Assembly: GCA_048201975.1 (NCBI GenBank)
Contig: DBFBGQ010000144.1
Coordinates: forward strand, 1 to 5,702
Length of the DNA stretch: 5,702 nucleotides
Origin: Egerieenecus sp048201975
Lineage (GTDB): Bacteria; Bacillota; Clostridia; Christensenellales; Aristaeellaceae
Direction of reading: 5' to 3'
This document shows positions 1 through 5,627 of the stretch, piece after piece. The notes beneath the pieces were generated by a model, which was not told where the DNA came from, did no database searches, and was given only the letters and a program-made list of their open reading frames with translations. The first letter of the stretch is position 1. Every line of letters starts with the position of its first letter. Made by a program: the position numbers and the translations under genes.

Positions 1-881
1 AGTACATACTGAGCTGCTGCTCCACCGCGGACCTTTCCAAGGAGCATTTCCAGGCGCGGGACATTCATTACATTTGCTTTCATTATACAATTAACGGCCG
101 TCAAATGCTGGACGACCTGGGGCAGAGCATGCCCTTTGACAAGTTCTACGCAGCCATGGCCGCGGGCGCGGAAACCAGCACCTCCCAGATCAACGCGGAG
201 GAATTTGTAGAATACTTTACCCCCTTCCTGGAGGCGGGGCAGGACGTGGTCCATGTGACGCTGTCTTCGGGCATCAGCGGGGTGATCAACTCCGCCAACC
301 TGGCCAAGCGCCAGCTGGAGGACAAATTCCCCGGGCGCAAGGTGTACGTGGTGGACAGCCTGGGAGCCTCCTCGGGCTATGGGCTCATCATGGATACCCT
401 GGCAGACCTGCGGGACGGGGGCATGAGCGCGCCGGAGCTGGCCGCCTGGCTGGAGCAGCACCGACTGGAGCTGCATCACTGGTTCTTCTCCACGGACCTG
501 TCCTTCTACGTCAAGGGAGGGCGCATCAGCAAAACCTCGGGCTTCCTTGGTCAGATGCTGGGCATCTGCCCGCTGTTGAACATGGACAACGAGGGGCATC
601 TGGTGCCCCGGCAGAAGGTTCGCTCCAAGCGCAAGGTCATCAAGGAGATCGAGGCGCGGATGGAGGAGCATGCCCGGGACGGGCTGAACTACAGCGGCAA
701 GTGCTACATCAGCCAGTCCGCCTGCCTGGAGGACGCGCAGGCGGTGGCCAAGCTGGTGGAGGAGCGTTTCCCCAACCTCAACGGCAAGGTGGAGATCAAC
801 CACATCGGCACCACCATTGGCAGCCACACGGGCCCCGGCACCGTGGCGCTGTTCTTCTGGGGCGACAAGCGGGAAAACTGA
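1..881 (+). CDS. DegV family protein (fatty-acid-binding, FakB-like), 5' end just outside window
   Basis: DegV proteins bind a single fatty acid; the FakB members present it to the kinase FakA for phosphorylation and entry into phospholipid synthesis. The reading frame is open from base 3, and the residues before the first in-frame ATG (105) already match the family N-terminus (ILSCCSTADLSKEH, the counterpart of the usual TDST-DLP motif). The true start therefore lies about two codons upstream of the window. Visible length is 292 residues, normal for the family. Other family marks are DDLGQSMPF, the ligand-site STSQIN near window residue 57, VVDSLGASSGYG, the KGGRIS segment with following LL-PLLN, and the C-terminal IGSHTGPG motif that contacts the carboxylate. 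No signal peptide or membrane segment is seen, so it should be cytosolic. No fakA is visible, which is common because FakB genes are often unlinked. Family assignment is secure; the particular fatty acid cannot be read from sequence. Confidence 0.93.
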   Translation, partial: YILSCCSTADLSKEHFQARDIHYICFHYTINGRQMLDDLGQSMPFDKFYAAMAAGAETSTSQINAEEFVEYFTPFLEAGQDVVHVTLSSGISGVINSANLAKRQLEDKFPGRKVYVVDSLGASSGYGLIMDTLADLRDGGMSAPELAAWLEQHRLELHHWFFSTDLSFYVKGGRISKTSGFLGQMLGICPLLNMDNEGHLVPRQKVRSKRKVIKEIEARMEEHARDGLNYSGKCYISQSACLEDAQAVAKLVEERFPNLNGKVEINHIGTTIGSHTGPGTVALFFWGDKREN

Positions 882-898
882 AACGGACTTGAAAAAAG

Positions 899-933
899 AG
901 CGGGGATCGCGGCAGAAAGCGCGATCCCCCGCT
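899..933. terminator. Strong hairpin after degV, terminator-like, better oriented for the minus strand
   Basis: Left arm 899-911 pairs with right arm 920-933 (13 pairs, one bulged C at 930) around an 8-nt loop (912-919), starting 17 bp after the DegV stop codon. On the plus strand the hairpin is followed only by TTAGACTAT, a poor U-tract. Upstream lies a run of six A (892-897), so a transcript read from the right would meet the hairpin followed by TCTTTTTTC. It probably ends degV transcription imperfectly and blocks antisense transcription more effectively. Pairing is directly visible; efficiency and direction are inferred. Confidence 0.7.
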
Positions 934-999
934 TAGACTATCAAAAAACTTCCCAAAGGCGTCGGAGGGGCCACATCTCCCTCGACTTGCATTTGTGTA

Positions 1000-1216
1000 A
1001 GCCGGTTCCGCCGGCGAACGGCTCCGCCTACGGCGGACTGGTTGGCTGCGCAAGGCGCAGGCAACCAGCCTCGTGGCAGTGCATGCCCGCTTTTCTTCAC
1101 CGAAACAAGCGGCGGAACGCCGCGACGATTGAGGTTACGGAACGATCGGAAAGCCCTTTGGTCGCGCCCGCAGGCGCGAAATCCTTTGCGCTTGCAAGCA
1201 TGCATTATAACATGCA
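1000..1216. repeat. Cluster of short GC-rich inverted repeats (candidate dispersed intergenic element)
   Basis: At least five separate stem-loops are packed into about 215 bp. They are 1000-1023 (8 pairs with one bulge), 1023-1037 (TCCGCC, loop TAC, GGCGGA), 1038-1068 (14-nt arms with one G-G mismatch, loop AAG), 1109-1123 (GCGGCG, loop GAA, CGCCGC) and 1162-1179 (TCGCGCC, loop CGCA, GGCGCGA). A perfect palindrome GCTTGCAAGC at 1190-1199 and a GCATG/CATGC pair at 1199-1215 follow. Near-identical 10-mers, CAAAAAACTT at 942-951 and CAAAAAAGTT at 1215-1224, flank the block in direct orientation and might mark its edges. This organisation resembles dispersed intergenic repeats (REP/BIME- or MITE-like) or a structured RNA. 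One copy in a window cannot show dispersal. Confidence 0.45.
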
Positions 1217-1242
1217 AAAAAGTTAACGCAGAATACTTTGTC

Positions 1243-1280
1243 AGCGCTCTGAGCGCTCTCCGCTGTGGGGTAGCGCTTTT
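1243..1280 (+). repeat. Three AGCGCT copies upstream of the secDF promoter
   Basis: The self-complementary hexamer AGCGCT occurs at 1243-1248, 1252-1257 and 1272-1277, with centres 9 and 20 bp apart. Copies 1 and 2 could fold into a 3-nt-loop hairpin. Copies 2 and 3 could instead form a longer hairpin followed by TTTT (1277-1280), resembling a weak terminator for anything reading through from the left. As DNA, the copies could be binding sites for a dimeric regulator 36-70 bp upstream of the -35 box. The repeats are seen directly; both functions are speculative. Confidence 0.35.
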
Positions 1281-1312
1281 CGTGGCTGAGGATGCTTTCC
1301 GAGGATCTTTTC

Positions 1313-1341
1313 TTGACGTTTTGTGTCTGAATGGCTATAAT
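1313..1341 (+). promoter_or_regulatory. Near-consensus housekeeping-sigma promoter of the six-Cys protein-secDF operon
   Basis: The -35 box TTGACG (1313-1318) and -10 box TATAAT (1336-1341) are separated by exactly 17 bp. Transcription should start near 1348, giving a leader of about 66 nt before the GTG at 1414. Just before the ribosome binding site, CGCTG (1378-1382) and CAGCG (1393-1397) could form a small hairpin with a U-rich 10-nt loop. No other promoter is evident before secD or secF, so this one probably serves all three genes. Confidence 0.85.
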
Positions 1342-1397
1342 GGACCTACATGTGTTTGGCGATGGATCATTTCCAGACGCTGCCAATTTTTTCAGCG

Positions 1398-1405
1398 AGG
1401 GGAGG
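1398..1405 (+). promoter_or_regulatory. Ribosome binding site that fixes the GTG start at 1414
   Basis: AGGGGAGG ends 8 nt before the GTG at 1414. It is the only strong Shine-Dalgarno sequence in the leader and supports this non-ATG start for the six-cysteine protein. Confidence 0.75.
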
Positions 1406-1413
1406 CGTAGGCC

Positions 1414-1764
1414 GTGCGCATACGAGCAAGCTGGATGCTGCTTGCCCTGGTGGCGGCGGCCTTGGCGTTGCTGGCCTCCGTGTCGCTGGTGGAGCGCCCG
1501 GTGGCGCTGCGGGAAGCCGCGGAGCTTCCCCCCGCGCCTCCCGCCACTTGCCTGATCGCGGAGGACTTCGCCCTGCCGGAGGCCGCCGGCGCAGCCGCGC
1601 GGTGGCAGATCCGCGAAGAGGTCTGCGACACCCTGCCCGCCCCTGAGGCATGCGTTGCCGGCGGCTGCGTGGAGGAGTGTGACACCAACGGCTGCCCCCT
1701 GCGGGGCGGAGGTTTTGTGCAGGCGCGGTATCAGGCCTTCCCCCGGGAGGATATGCCGGGATAG
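1414..1764 (+). CDS. Small exported or membrane-anchored six-cysteine protein, unknown function
   Basis: I do not recognise this 116-residue protein. It starts at a GTG with a well-placed AGGGGAGG site and lies directly downstream of a near-consensus promoter. Its third codon positions are strongly G/C, like those of the neighbouring genes, so it looks like a real gene. Residues 1-7 carry two Arg and are followed by one hydrophobic stretch (about 8-26), a signal peptide or single anchor. No lipobox is seen. After an Ala/Pro-rich linker come six cysteines at 46, 71, 80, 85, 89 and 94, five of them within 24 residues (C-X8-C-X4-C-X3-C-X4-C). If the chain is exported, these could form disulfides or bind metal. 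A gap of 61 bp with no visible terminator separates it from secD, so co-transcription with secDF is likely. It is not the clostridial SCIFF peptide, which lacks a signal sequence. Confidence 0.7.
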   Translation: MRIRASWMLLALVAAALALLASVSLVERPVALREAAELPPAPPATCLIAEDFALPEAAGAAARWQIREEVCDTLPAPEACVAGGCVEECDTNGCPLRGGGFVQARYQAFPREDMPG

Positions 1765-1825
1765 CGCGCCCTGACATCCAGAATCAAGCGGCCATGAAAA
1801 AAAGAACTGGAGGATGCGATCAATT

Positions 1826-3154
1826 ATGAAAAAGATCAGCGGCAAGCGCATGAATGGGCGCACCAAGTCCATCATCGCGCTGAGCATTGCCGCGGTGCTG
1901 ACCATATTCTTTGGCATCGTGGGCGTGACCGGCATGAACCTGACCCCCGACGGGCTGTACAAGCTCAAGAGCTGGCTGCCCACCACCAACGCGGACAACT
2001 GGCCCGACAGCCTGGCGCTGGGCCTGGACCTGCGGGGCGGCGTATATGTGGAATACTCCTGCGCCGCGCCGGAAGGCTCCGAGGCGGACTTCAATACGCT
2101 GCTCAACGGCACCATCCGCGTGATTCAGGAGCGCCTGACCGATAAGGGCTACGCCGAGGCCACCGTGCAGCAGATCGGCACCGACGGCATCCGCGTGGAG
2201 ATCCCCGATGTGACCGATCCCAGCGACGTGCTGGATCTGATTGGCTCCACAGCCAAGCTGGAGTTCAAGGACCCCGATGGGAACACCTTCATGGACGGCA
2301 GCATGGTGAAGACCGCCGTATATGCCTACAGCGAGGGCGACCATCAGGTGGCTTTCACCCTGACGGATGAAGGCACGAAAATCTTTGCCGACATGACCAG
2401 CAACAACATCGGTAAGACCTTGGGCATTTACCTGGACGGCGAGGAGCTGCTTTCTCCCACCGTGCAGAGCGCCATCACCACCGGCAGCGGCGTGATCACC
2501 AATATGCAAAGCGCCGAGTACGCCCAGACCGTGGCCGCGCAAATTCAGTCCGGCGCGCTGCCCATGGAGCTGACCCAGCAGAAGGTGGACACCGTGTCCG
2601 CCACCCTGGGCACCGACGCGCTCTCCACCTCCGTGATGGCGGCGGTGATCGGCCTGGTGCTGATTATGCTGCTGATGATCTTCCGCTACCGGCTCAATGG
2701 CGTCATTGCCAGCTGGGCGCTATGCGACTATGTGATCATCCTCTTCTTCCTGCTGGCGGTGATCCCCGGCATCCAGCTCACCCTGCCCGGCCTGGCCGGT
2801 ATCGTGCTGGGCATCGGCATGGCCGTGGACGCCAACGTTATCATCTTTGAACGCTTCAACGAGGAGCTCCGCGCGGGCCGCGGCATCCGCACCGTCCTGC
2901 GCACCGGCTTCAAAAACGCCATGAGCGCCATTCTGGACGCCAACGTGACCACGCTGATCGCCGCCATCGTGCTGCTGTTCTTCGGCACCGGCACCATTCA
3001 GGGCTTTGCCAAGACGCTGCTGCTGGGCGTGGTGGTCTCCATGTTCTCCGCGGTGGTCATTACCCGCTTCCTGATGAAGAATATCATCAATCTGGGCGTG
3101 AAGGACAAGCAGATGTTTGCCAAGCTGCCCGTGGCTGAGGAGGAGCAGAAATGA
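1826..3154 (+). CDS. secD: Protein translocase subunit SecD
   Basis: SecD pairs with SecF in the cytoplasmic membrane and uses the proton motive force to complete protein movement through SecYEG on the outer side. The 442-residue product has a first membrane helix (about 15-36) and the P1-domain signature LGLDLRGG (65-72). A large extracytoplasmic region runs to about 265, followed by five membrane segments (roughly 266-286, 294-316, 320-342, 372-389, 395-416). The motif GMAVDANVIIFER (331-343) contains Asp335, the equivalent of the essential proton-pathway Asp of E. coli SecD (D519). The size suits the shorter Gram-positive SecD forms. I chose ATG 1826 because GGAGG (1809-1813) directly abuts the alternative ATG at 1814 and could not serve it; its spacing to 1826 is 12 nt, slightly long. 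Translation is coupled to secF through an ATGA overlap. The start is moderately sure; identity is certain. Confidence 0.96.
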   Translation: MKKISGKRMNGRTKSIIALSIAAVLTIFFGIVGVTGMNLTPDGLYKLKSWLPTTNADNWPDSLALGLDLRGGVYVEYSCAAPEGSEADFNTLLNGTIRVIQERLTDKGYAEATVQQIGTDGIRVEIPDVTDPSDVLDLIGSTAKLEFKDPDGNTFMDGSMVKTAVYAYSEGDHQVAFTLTDEGTKIFADMTSNNIGKTLGIYLDGEELLSPTVQSAITTGSGVITNMQSAEYAQTVAAQIQSGALPMELTQQKVDTVSATLGTDALSTSVMAAVIGLVLIMLLMIFRYRLNGVIASWALCDYVIILFFLLAVIPGIQLTLPGLAGIVLGIGMAVDANVIIFERFNEELRAGRGIRTVLRTGFKNAMSAILDANVTTLIAAIVLLFFGTGTIQGFAKTLLLGVVVSMFSAVVITRFLMKNIINLGVKDKQMFAKLPVAEEEQK

Positions 3155-4056
3155 CTGTAAAAAATCACTCCAAGACCTGCCTGATCGTCTCCGCGTGCAT
3201 TATGGCGCTGGCGGTGATCCTCTCCCTGTGCGGGCTTGGCATCAACTATGGTATCGACTTTACCGGCGGCTTGTCCCTGCAGTATGACATGGGCGGCGCC
3301 TTTGACCAGGCAGACATCCACAGCGCCTTGGATGCCATGGACGTTGGCTCCTACACGGTGACCGAGCAGGGCGCCAGCGAGGTGATCGTCCGCATCAAGG
3401 AAGTCAGCGAAGAGGGCGTCCAGGGATTGCAGGCGGCCTTTGAATCCGCGCTGGCGGAGAAGTATCCCAACATGACCCAGTCCGGCGATGTGAGCTATGT
3501 GGGCCCTGTGGCGGGGCAGACGCTGCTGTATAACGCCTTCATGTCCGTGCTCATCGCCAGCGTGCTGATGCTGCTGTACATTGCCTTCCGCTTTGACCTG
3601 AACAGCGGCATCGCCGCCGTGCTGGGGCTGATCCACGACGTGCTGATCATGCTCAGCTTCATGGTGCTGCTGCGCTCGGTGGTGCAGATGAACAGCAGCT
3701 TCATTGCGGCCATGCTCACCATCGTGGGCTATTCCATCAACAACACCATCGTGATCTTCGACCGCATCCGCGAGAATGCCAAGAAGCTCTCGCCCAACAC
3801 TCCCCGGGCGGATGTGGTCAACCGTTCCGTGCAGGAGTGCCTGGGCCGTACCGTCAACACCACCCTGACCACGCTGATCACCATTGTGCTTTTGTACATC
3901 CTGGGCGTGGACAGCATCCGGGAGTTCGCGCTGCCCATCATTGTGGGTCTGCTCTCCGGCGTGTACAGCGCCAACATGATCAACGGCTACATCTGGGCGC
4001 TGCTGGAAGAAAAGCGCAAGGGCCGCAAGCCTGCCCCCAAGACCAAAACGGCATAA
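3151..4056 (+). CDS. secF: Protein translocase subunit SecF
   Basis: SecF is the partner of SecD in the proton-driven Sec accessory complex. The 301-residue protein has a first membrane helix (about 10-30), the SecF signature YGIDFTGG (33-40), a short extracytoplasmic domain (to about 120) and five more membrane segments. The conserved block GYSINNTIVIFDRIREN (193-209) and Arg233 (LGRTVNTTL), matching E. coli SecF R247, are present. At residue 198 this protein has Asn where E. coli SecF carries the proton-pathway Asp D213 (see findings). The ATG overlaps the secD stop (ATGA), and a GAGGAGGAG stretch inside the end of secD provides a strong ribosome binding site. The C-terminus is a basic, Lys-rich cytosolic tail. 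It is the last gene of its operon, with a strong terminator 20 bp after the stop codon. Separate secD and secF, rather than one fused gene, are usual in clostridia. Confidence 0.96.
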   Translation: MTVKNHSKTCLIVSACIMALAVILSLCGLGINYGIDFTGGLSLQYDMGGAFDQADIHSALDAMDVGSYTVTEQGASEVIVRIKEVSEEGVQGLQAAFESALAEKYPNMTQSGDVSYVGPVAGQTLLYNAFMSVLIASVLMLLYIAFRFDLNSGIAAVLGLIHDVLIMLSFMVLLRSVVQMNSSFIAAMLTIVGYSINNTIVIFDRIRENAKKLSPNTPRADVVNRSVQECLGRTVNTTLTTLITIVLLYILGVDSIREFALPIIVGLLSGVYSANMINGYIWALLEEKRKGRKPAPKTKTA

Positions 4057-4075
4057 GGTATGCCGTCCCTTTCCG

Positions 4076-4108
4076 GCGGAACCGCGTTGCACGCGGTTCC
4101 GCTTTTTT
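4076..4108 (+). terminator. Intrinsic terminator of the secDF operon
   Basis: A perfect 12-bp stem (4076-4087 with 4091-4102) closes a 3-nt loop (TGC) and is followed by six T (4103-4108). It lies 20 bp after the secF stop codon. The opposite strand has no T-run beyond the stem, so it should act only on rightward transcription. Confidence 0.93.
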
Positions 4109-4187
4109 GCGTACAGAGGAAACGCTTTTTCGATACGCTGTGCCGCCCTATGAGGGGGTGACGCACGTCATTTTTCGACGCAGGTTT

Positions 4188-5261
4188 TCATCTGGCGGCC
4201 AGCAGCGGGTTGGACTTGCTGCGGTGCTTGGGATAGACCTCCGAGCCTTTGAGTACCAGATGGCCGTCATAGCTGATGCGACGGGCGGCGCGGTTGCGCT
4301 TTTTTCCACCGTTGAGCTTTTCCAGCATCATCATGGCGCATTCCTCGCCCATGAGGTCGATGGGTTCCACCAGCTCGGTGATGGCGGAATCGTGCAGCAG
4401 ATCATATTGATGCAGACTGCCGTTGCAGATGAAGGCGACATCATCTGGTACCTGGAGGTCCATGTCGTGGATGGCGCGCAGAGCGCCAATGGCCATCAGG
4501 TTGTTGGAGCAGTAAAGCGCGGTGATTTCCCTGTAACTGGTCAGCAGGTTTTGCGCAAGCTGGTAGCCGCTCTCCATTTTGAAGTCCCCATAGCCGATGT
4601 ACTCCTGCCGCACGGGGATATCGTTGAGTCGCAGGGCGTCCAGGTAACCGTTGAGACGGTCCAAGCCCGGTTTGGAGGAGGTAGGCCCAGCAATGGTGGC
4701 GATGTGCTTGTGCCCATTGCGGATCAGCGCCTCCACCGACGCGATGGCGCCGTTGTAATTCTCCTGGAACACGCCGTCCAGCCCTACACCCTTCACGTCC
4801 CGGTCAATCAGCACAATGGAGGTGCCGGAGGCGTTTAGCTCGTGGAGAAACTCCTGGTTGTACTTTACCATTTCGGAGACCGGCGAGATGATGATGCCGT
4901 TGACCCGGTGCTTGAGTACGTTCAGGTTGCAGATCTCCCGCTGGGAGGATTCGTCGGAGTTGCACAGGATGACGTTGACGCCTTGCTCCATGAGCACCTG
5001 CTCCGCCCGGTCGATCATTTGCAAGAAAAACGGGTTGTGCAGGTCGGCTACAACCATGCCCACCACCACATCGCTCCGGCGGGGGTTGGGGCGGCGATGG
5101 TACTGCTTGGGGGTGTAGCCATGCTCCTTGGCAATGGACAGCACCAGCTCCCGAGTTTCGGGGCTGACGTAGTCATGGCCGGCAAAAACGCGGGAAACGG
5201 TGGTGGGGGAAACCTGAGCGGCTTGGGCGATATCGCGGATGGTGCAGGCTTGCGGCTTCAC
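4188..5261 (-). CDS. LacI/GalR-family transcriptional regulator
   Basis: This 357-residue product has an N-terminal LacI helix-turn-helix (about 7-26, TIRDIAQAAQVSPTTVSRVF) and a two-lobed sugar-binding-type effector domain. That domain begins at VVVGMVVADLHNPFF (65-79) and includes NGIIISPVSE (121-130) and CSNNLMAIGALRAI (251-264). Such proteins bind operators as dimers and release or bind DNA when a small molecule, often a sugar, is present. Two departures from the family are visible. The hinge segment after GYTP reads QYHRRPNPRR, with two prolines instead of the usual A-R-x-L helix. Where GFDD is normal before the C-terminal sub-domain, it reads CNGS (279-282). I prefer GTG 5261, because AGAAGG lies 9 nt upstream; an in-frame TTG at 5267 is only 3 nt from that site. 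The gene converges on secF and has its own promoter. Its target and ligand cannot be named. Confidence 0.9.
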   Translation of the reverse strand: MKPQACTIRDIAQAAQVSPTTVSRVFAGHDYVSPETRELVLSIAKEHGYTPKQYHRRPNPRRSDVVVGMVVADLHNPFFLQMIDRAEQVLMEQGVNVILCNSDESSQREICNLNVLKHRVNGIIISPVSEMVKYNQEFLHELNASGTSIVLIDRDVKGVGLDGVFQENYNGAIASVEALIRNGHKHIATIAGPTSSKPGLDRLNGYLDALRLNDIPVRQEYIGYGDFKMESGYQLAQNLLTSYREITALYCSNNLMAIGALRAIHDMDLQVPDDVAFICNGSLHQYDLLHDSAITELVEPIDLMGEECAMMMLEKLNGGKKRNRAARRISYDGHLVLKGSEVYPKHRSKSNPLLAAR

Positions 5262-5268
5262 AGGCAAT

Positions 5269-5278
5269 CACCTTCTGA
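5269..5278 (-). promoter_or_regulatory. Ribosome binding site that decides the regulator's start codon
   Basis: On the minus strand AGAAGGTGAT lies just upstream of two candidate starts. The TTG at 5267 is only 3 nt from the AAGG core, whereas the GTG at 5261 is 9 nt away. Spacing favours GTG, giving 357 rather than 359 residues. Confidence 0.6.
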
Positions 5279-5287
5279 AAAAATAGT

Positions 5288-5309
5288 CATGAAATTCATG
5301 GAAATTCAT
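5288..5309. repeat. Tandem GAAATTCAT in the regulator's leader
   Basis: GAAATTCAT occurs at 5291-5299 and again at 5301-5309, a 10-bp period of about one helical turn. The first copy sits inside the inverted repeat ATGAA-A-TTCAT (5289-5299). It lies between the predicted transcription start and the start codon of the LacI-family gene, so it could be a second operator or simply AT-rich chance repetition. Confidence 0.35.
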
Positions 5310-5343
5310 TACGAAGCTCTGAAAAACCTCTGAGACAAATCAG

Positions 5344-5372
5344 ATTATACAATTGAACTTTCGAAATGGCAA
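5344..5372 (-). promoter_or_regulatory. Promoter of the LacI-family gene with an embedded palindrome
   Basis: Reading the minus strand, the -35 box TTGCCA (5372-5367) and -10 box TATAAT (5349-5344) are 17 bp apart. Transcription should start near 5337, leaving a leader of about 75 nt. The spacer contains the perfect palindrome TTTCGAAA (5359-5366) centred on CG, the centre typical of LacI-family operators. TCTGA (5329-5333) and TCAGA (5340-5344) form another dyad across the start site. Either could mediate autorepression. The promoter is well supported; operator roles are inferred. Confidence 0.75.
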
Positions 5373-5614
5373 GTAGAATTCGGAAAAATGTTGCAATATT
5401 TCTAGGCGATATGCATATATCACATAAAACAAACCAGAAGCCTGTTGCCACATATTTGATTCAGAATTTACAGAAATTTTATGAAAATAGAATGCCATGC
5501 ATTTTGAGCTTGCGTGCAAAAATGGTTGAAAGCATACAGTGCTTCCTCAATCATCTCCCAAAATTTCAAAATATTTGTAAGACTTAGATTATGGCTATTT
5601 AGGCAAAAATTGCA

Positions 5615-5627
5615 TGTGAAAATCACA
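5615..5627. promoter_or_regulatory. Inverted repeat TGTGA-AAA-TCACA, candidate regulator site
   Basis: Two perfect 5-bp half-sites are separated by 3 bp. The half-sites recall CRP/FNR-type boxes, but the spacing is too short for those (6 and 4 bp respectively), so another dimeric regulator is more likely if the site is functional at all. It lies 75-88 bp from the window end, where control of a divergent gene would be expected. Confidence 0.3.

Larger units (their letters stand above)
934..1312. other. Gene-free intergenic region containing a hairpin cluster
   Basis: No frame here combines a plausible ribosome binding site with protein-like composition; the short open frames run through inverted repeats. 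The left two thirds is the GC-rich hairpin cluster listed separately. The right part (1226-1312) is more ordinary sequence with three AGCGCT copies and a loose direct repeat, GAGGAT followed shortly by CTTT (1288-1297 and 1301-1310). The region separates degV from the secDF operon promoter. Confidence 0.7.

Noticed and set aside
933..1217. A 94-codon minus-strand frame in the hairpin cluster, which could be called a hypothetical protein
   Set aside because: It passes straight through inverted repeats with no ribosome binding site; it is more likely a chance frame in a repeat element.
1414..1764. Identification of the six-cysteine protein as the SCIFF peptide
   Set aside because: SCIFF is a short peptide without a signal segment and with tighter C-X2/3-C spacing; no radical-SAM maturase is next to this gene in the window.
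1814..1825. Upstream ATG at 1814 as the secD start
   Set aside because: The GGAGG site touches this ATG directly, leaving no room for initiation; ATG 1826 gives a usable though slightly long spacing.
1135..2115. A 326-codon minus-strand frame across the promoter, the six-Cys gene and the start of secD
   Set aside because: It runs through the hairpin cluster, a near-consensus promoter and two plus-strand genes, and its composition is not protein-like.
1820..2542. A 240-codon minus-strand frame inside secD
   Set aside because: Shadow of secD; no plausible start region and no recognisable domain.
2998..4092. A 364-codon open frame on the minus strand across secF
   Set aside because: It is antisense to the clear secF gene; its His/Gln/Asp-rich translation is typical of the reverse of GC-rich membrane-protein codons, and it has no family likeness.
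3837..4838. A 333-codon plus-strand frame from secF into the LacI-family gene
   Set aside because: It crosses the secF terminator and is antisense to the clear LacI-family gene.
5366..5587. A 73-codon plus-strand frame in the AT-rich region
   Set aside because: Its ATG has no ribosome binding site, overlaps the regulator's -35 box, and the product matches nothing I know.
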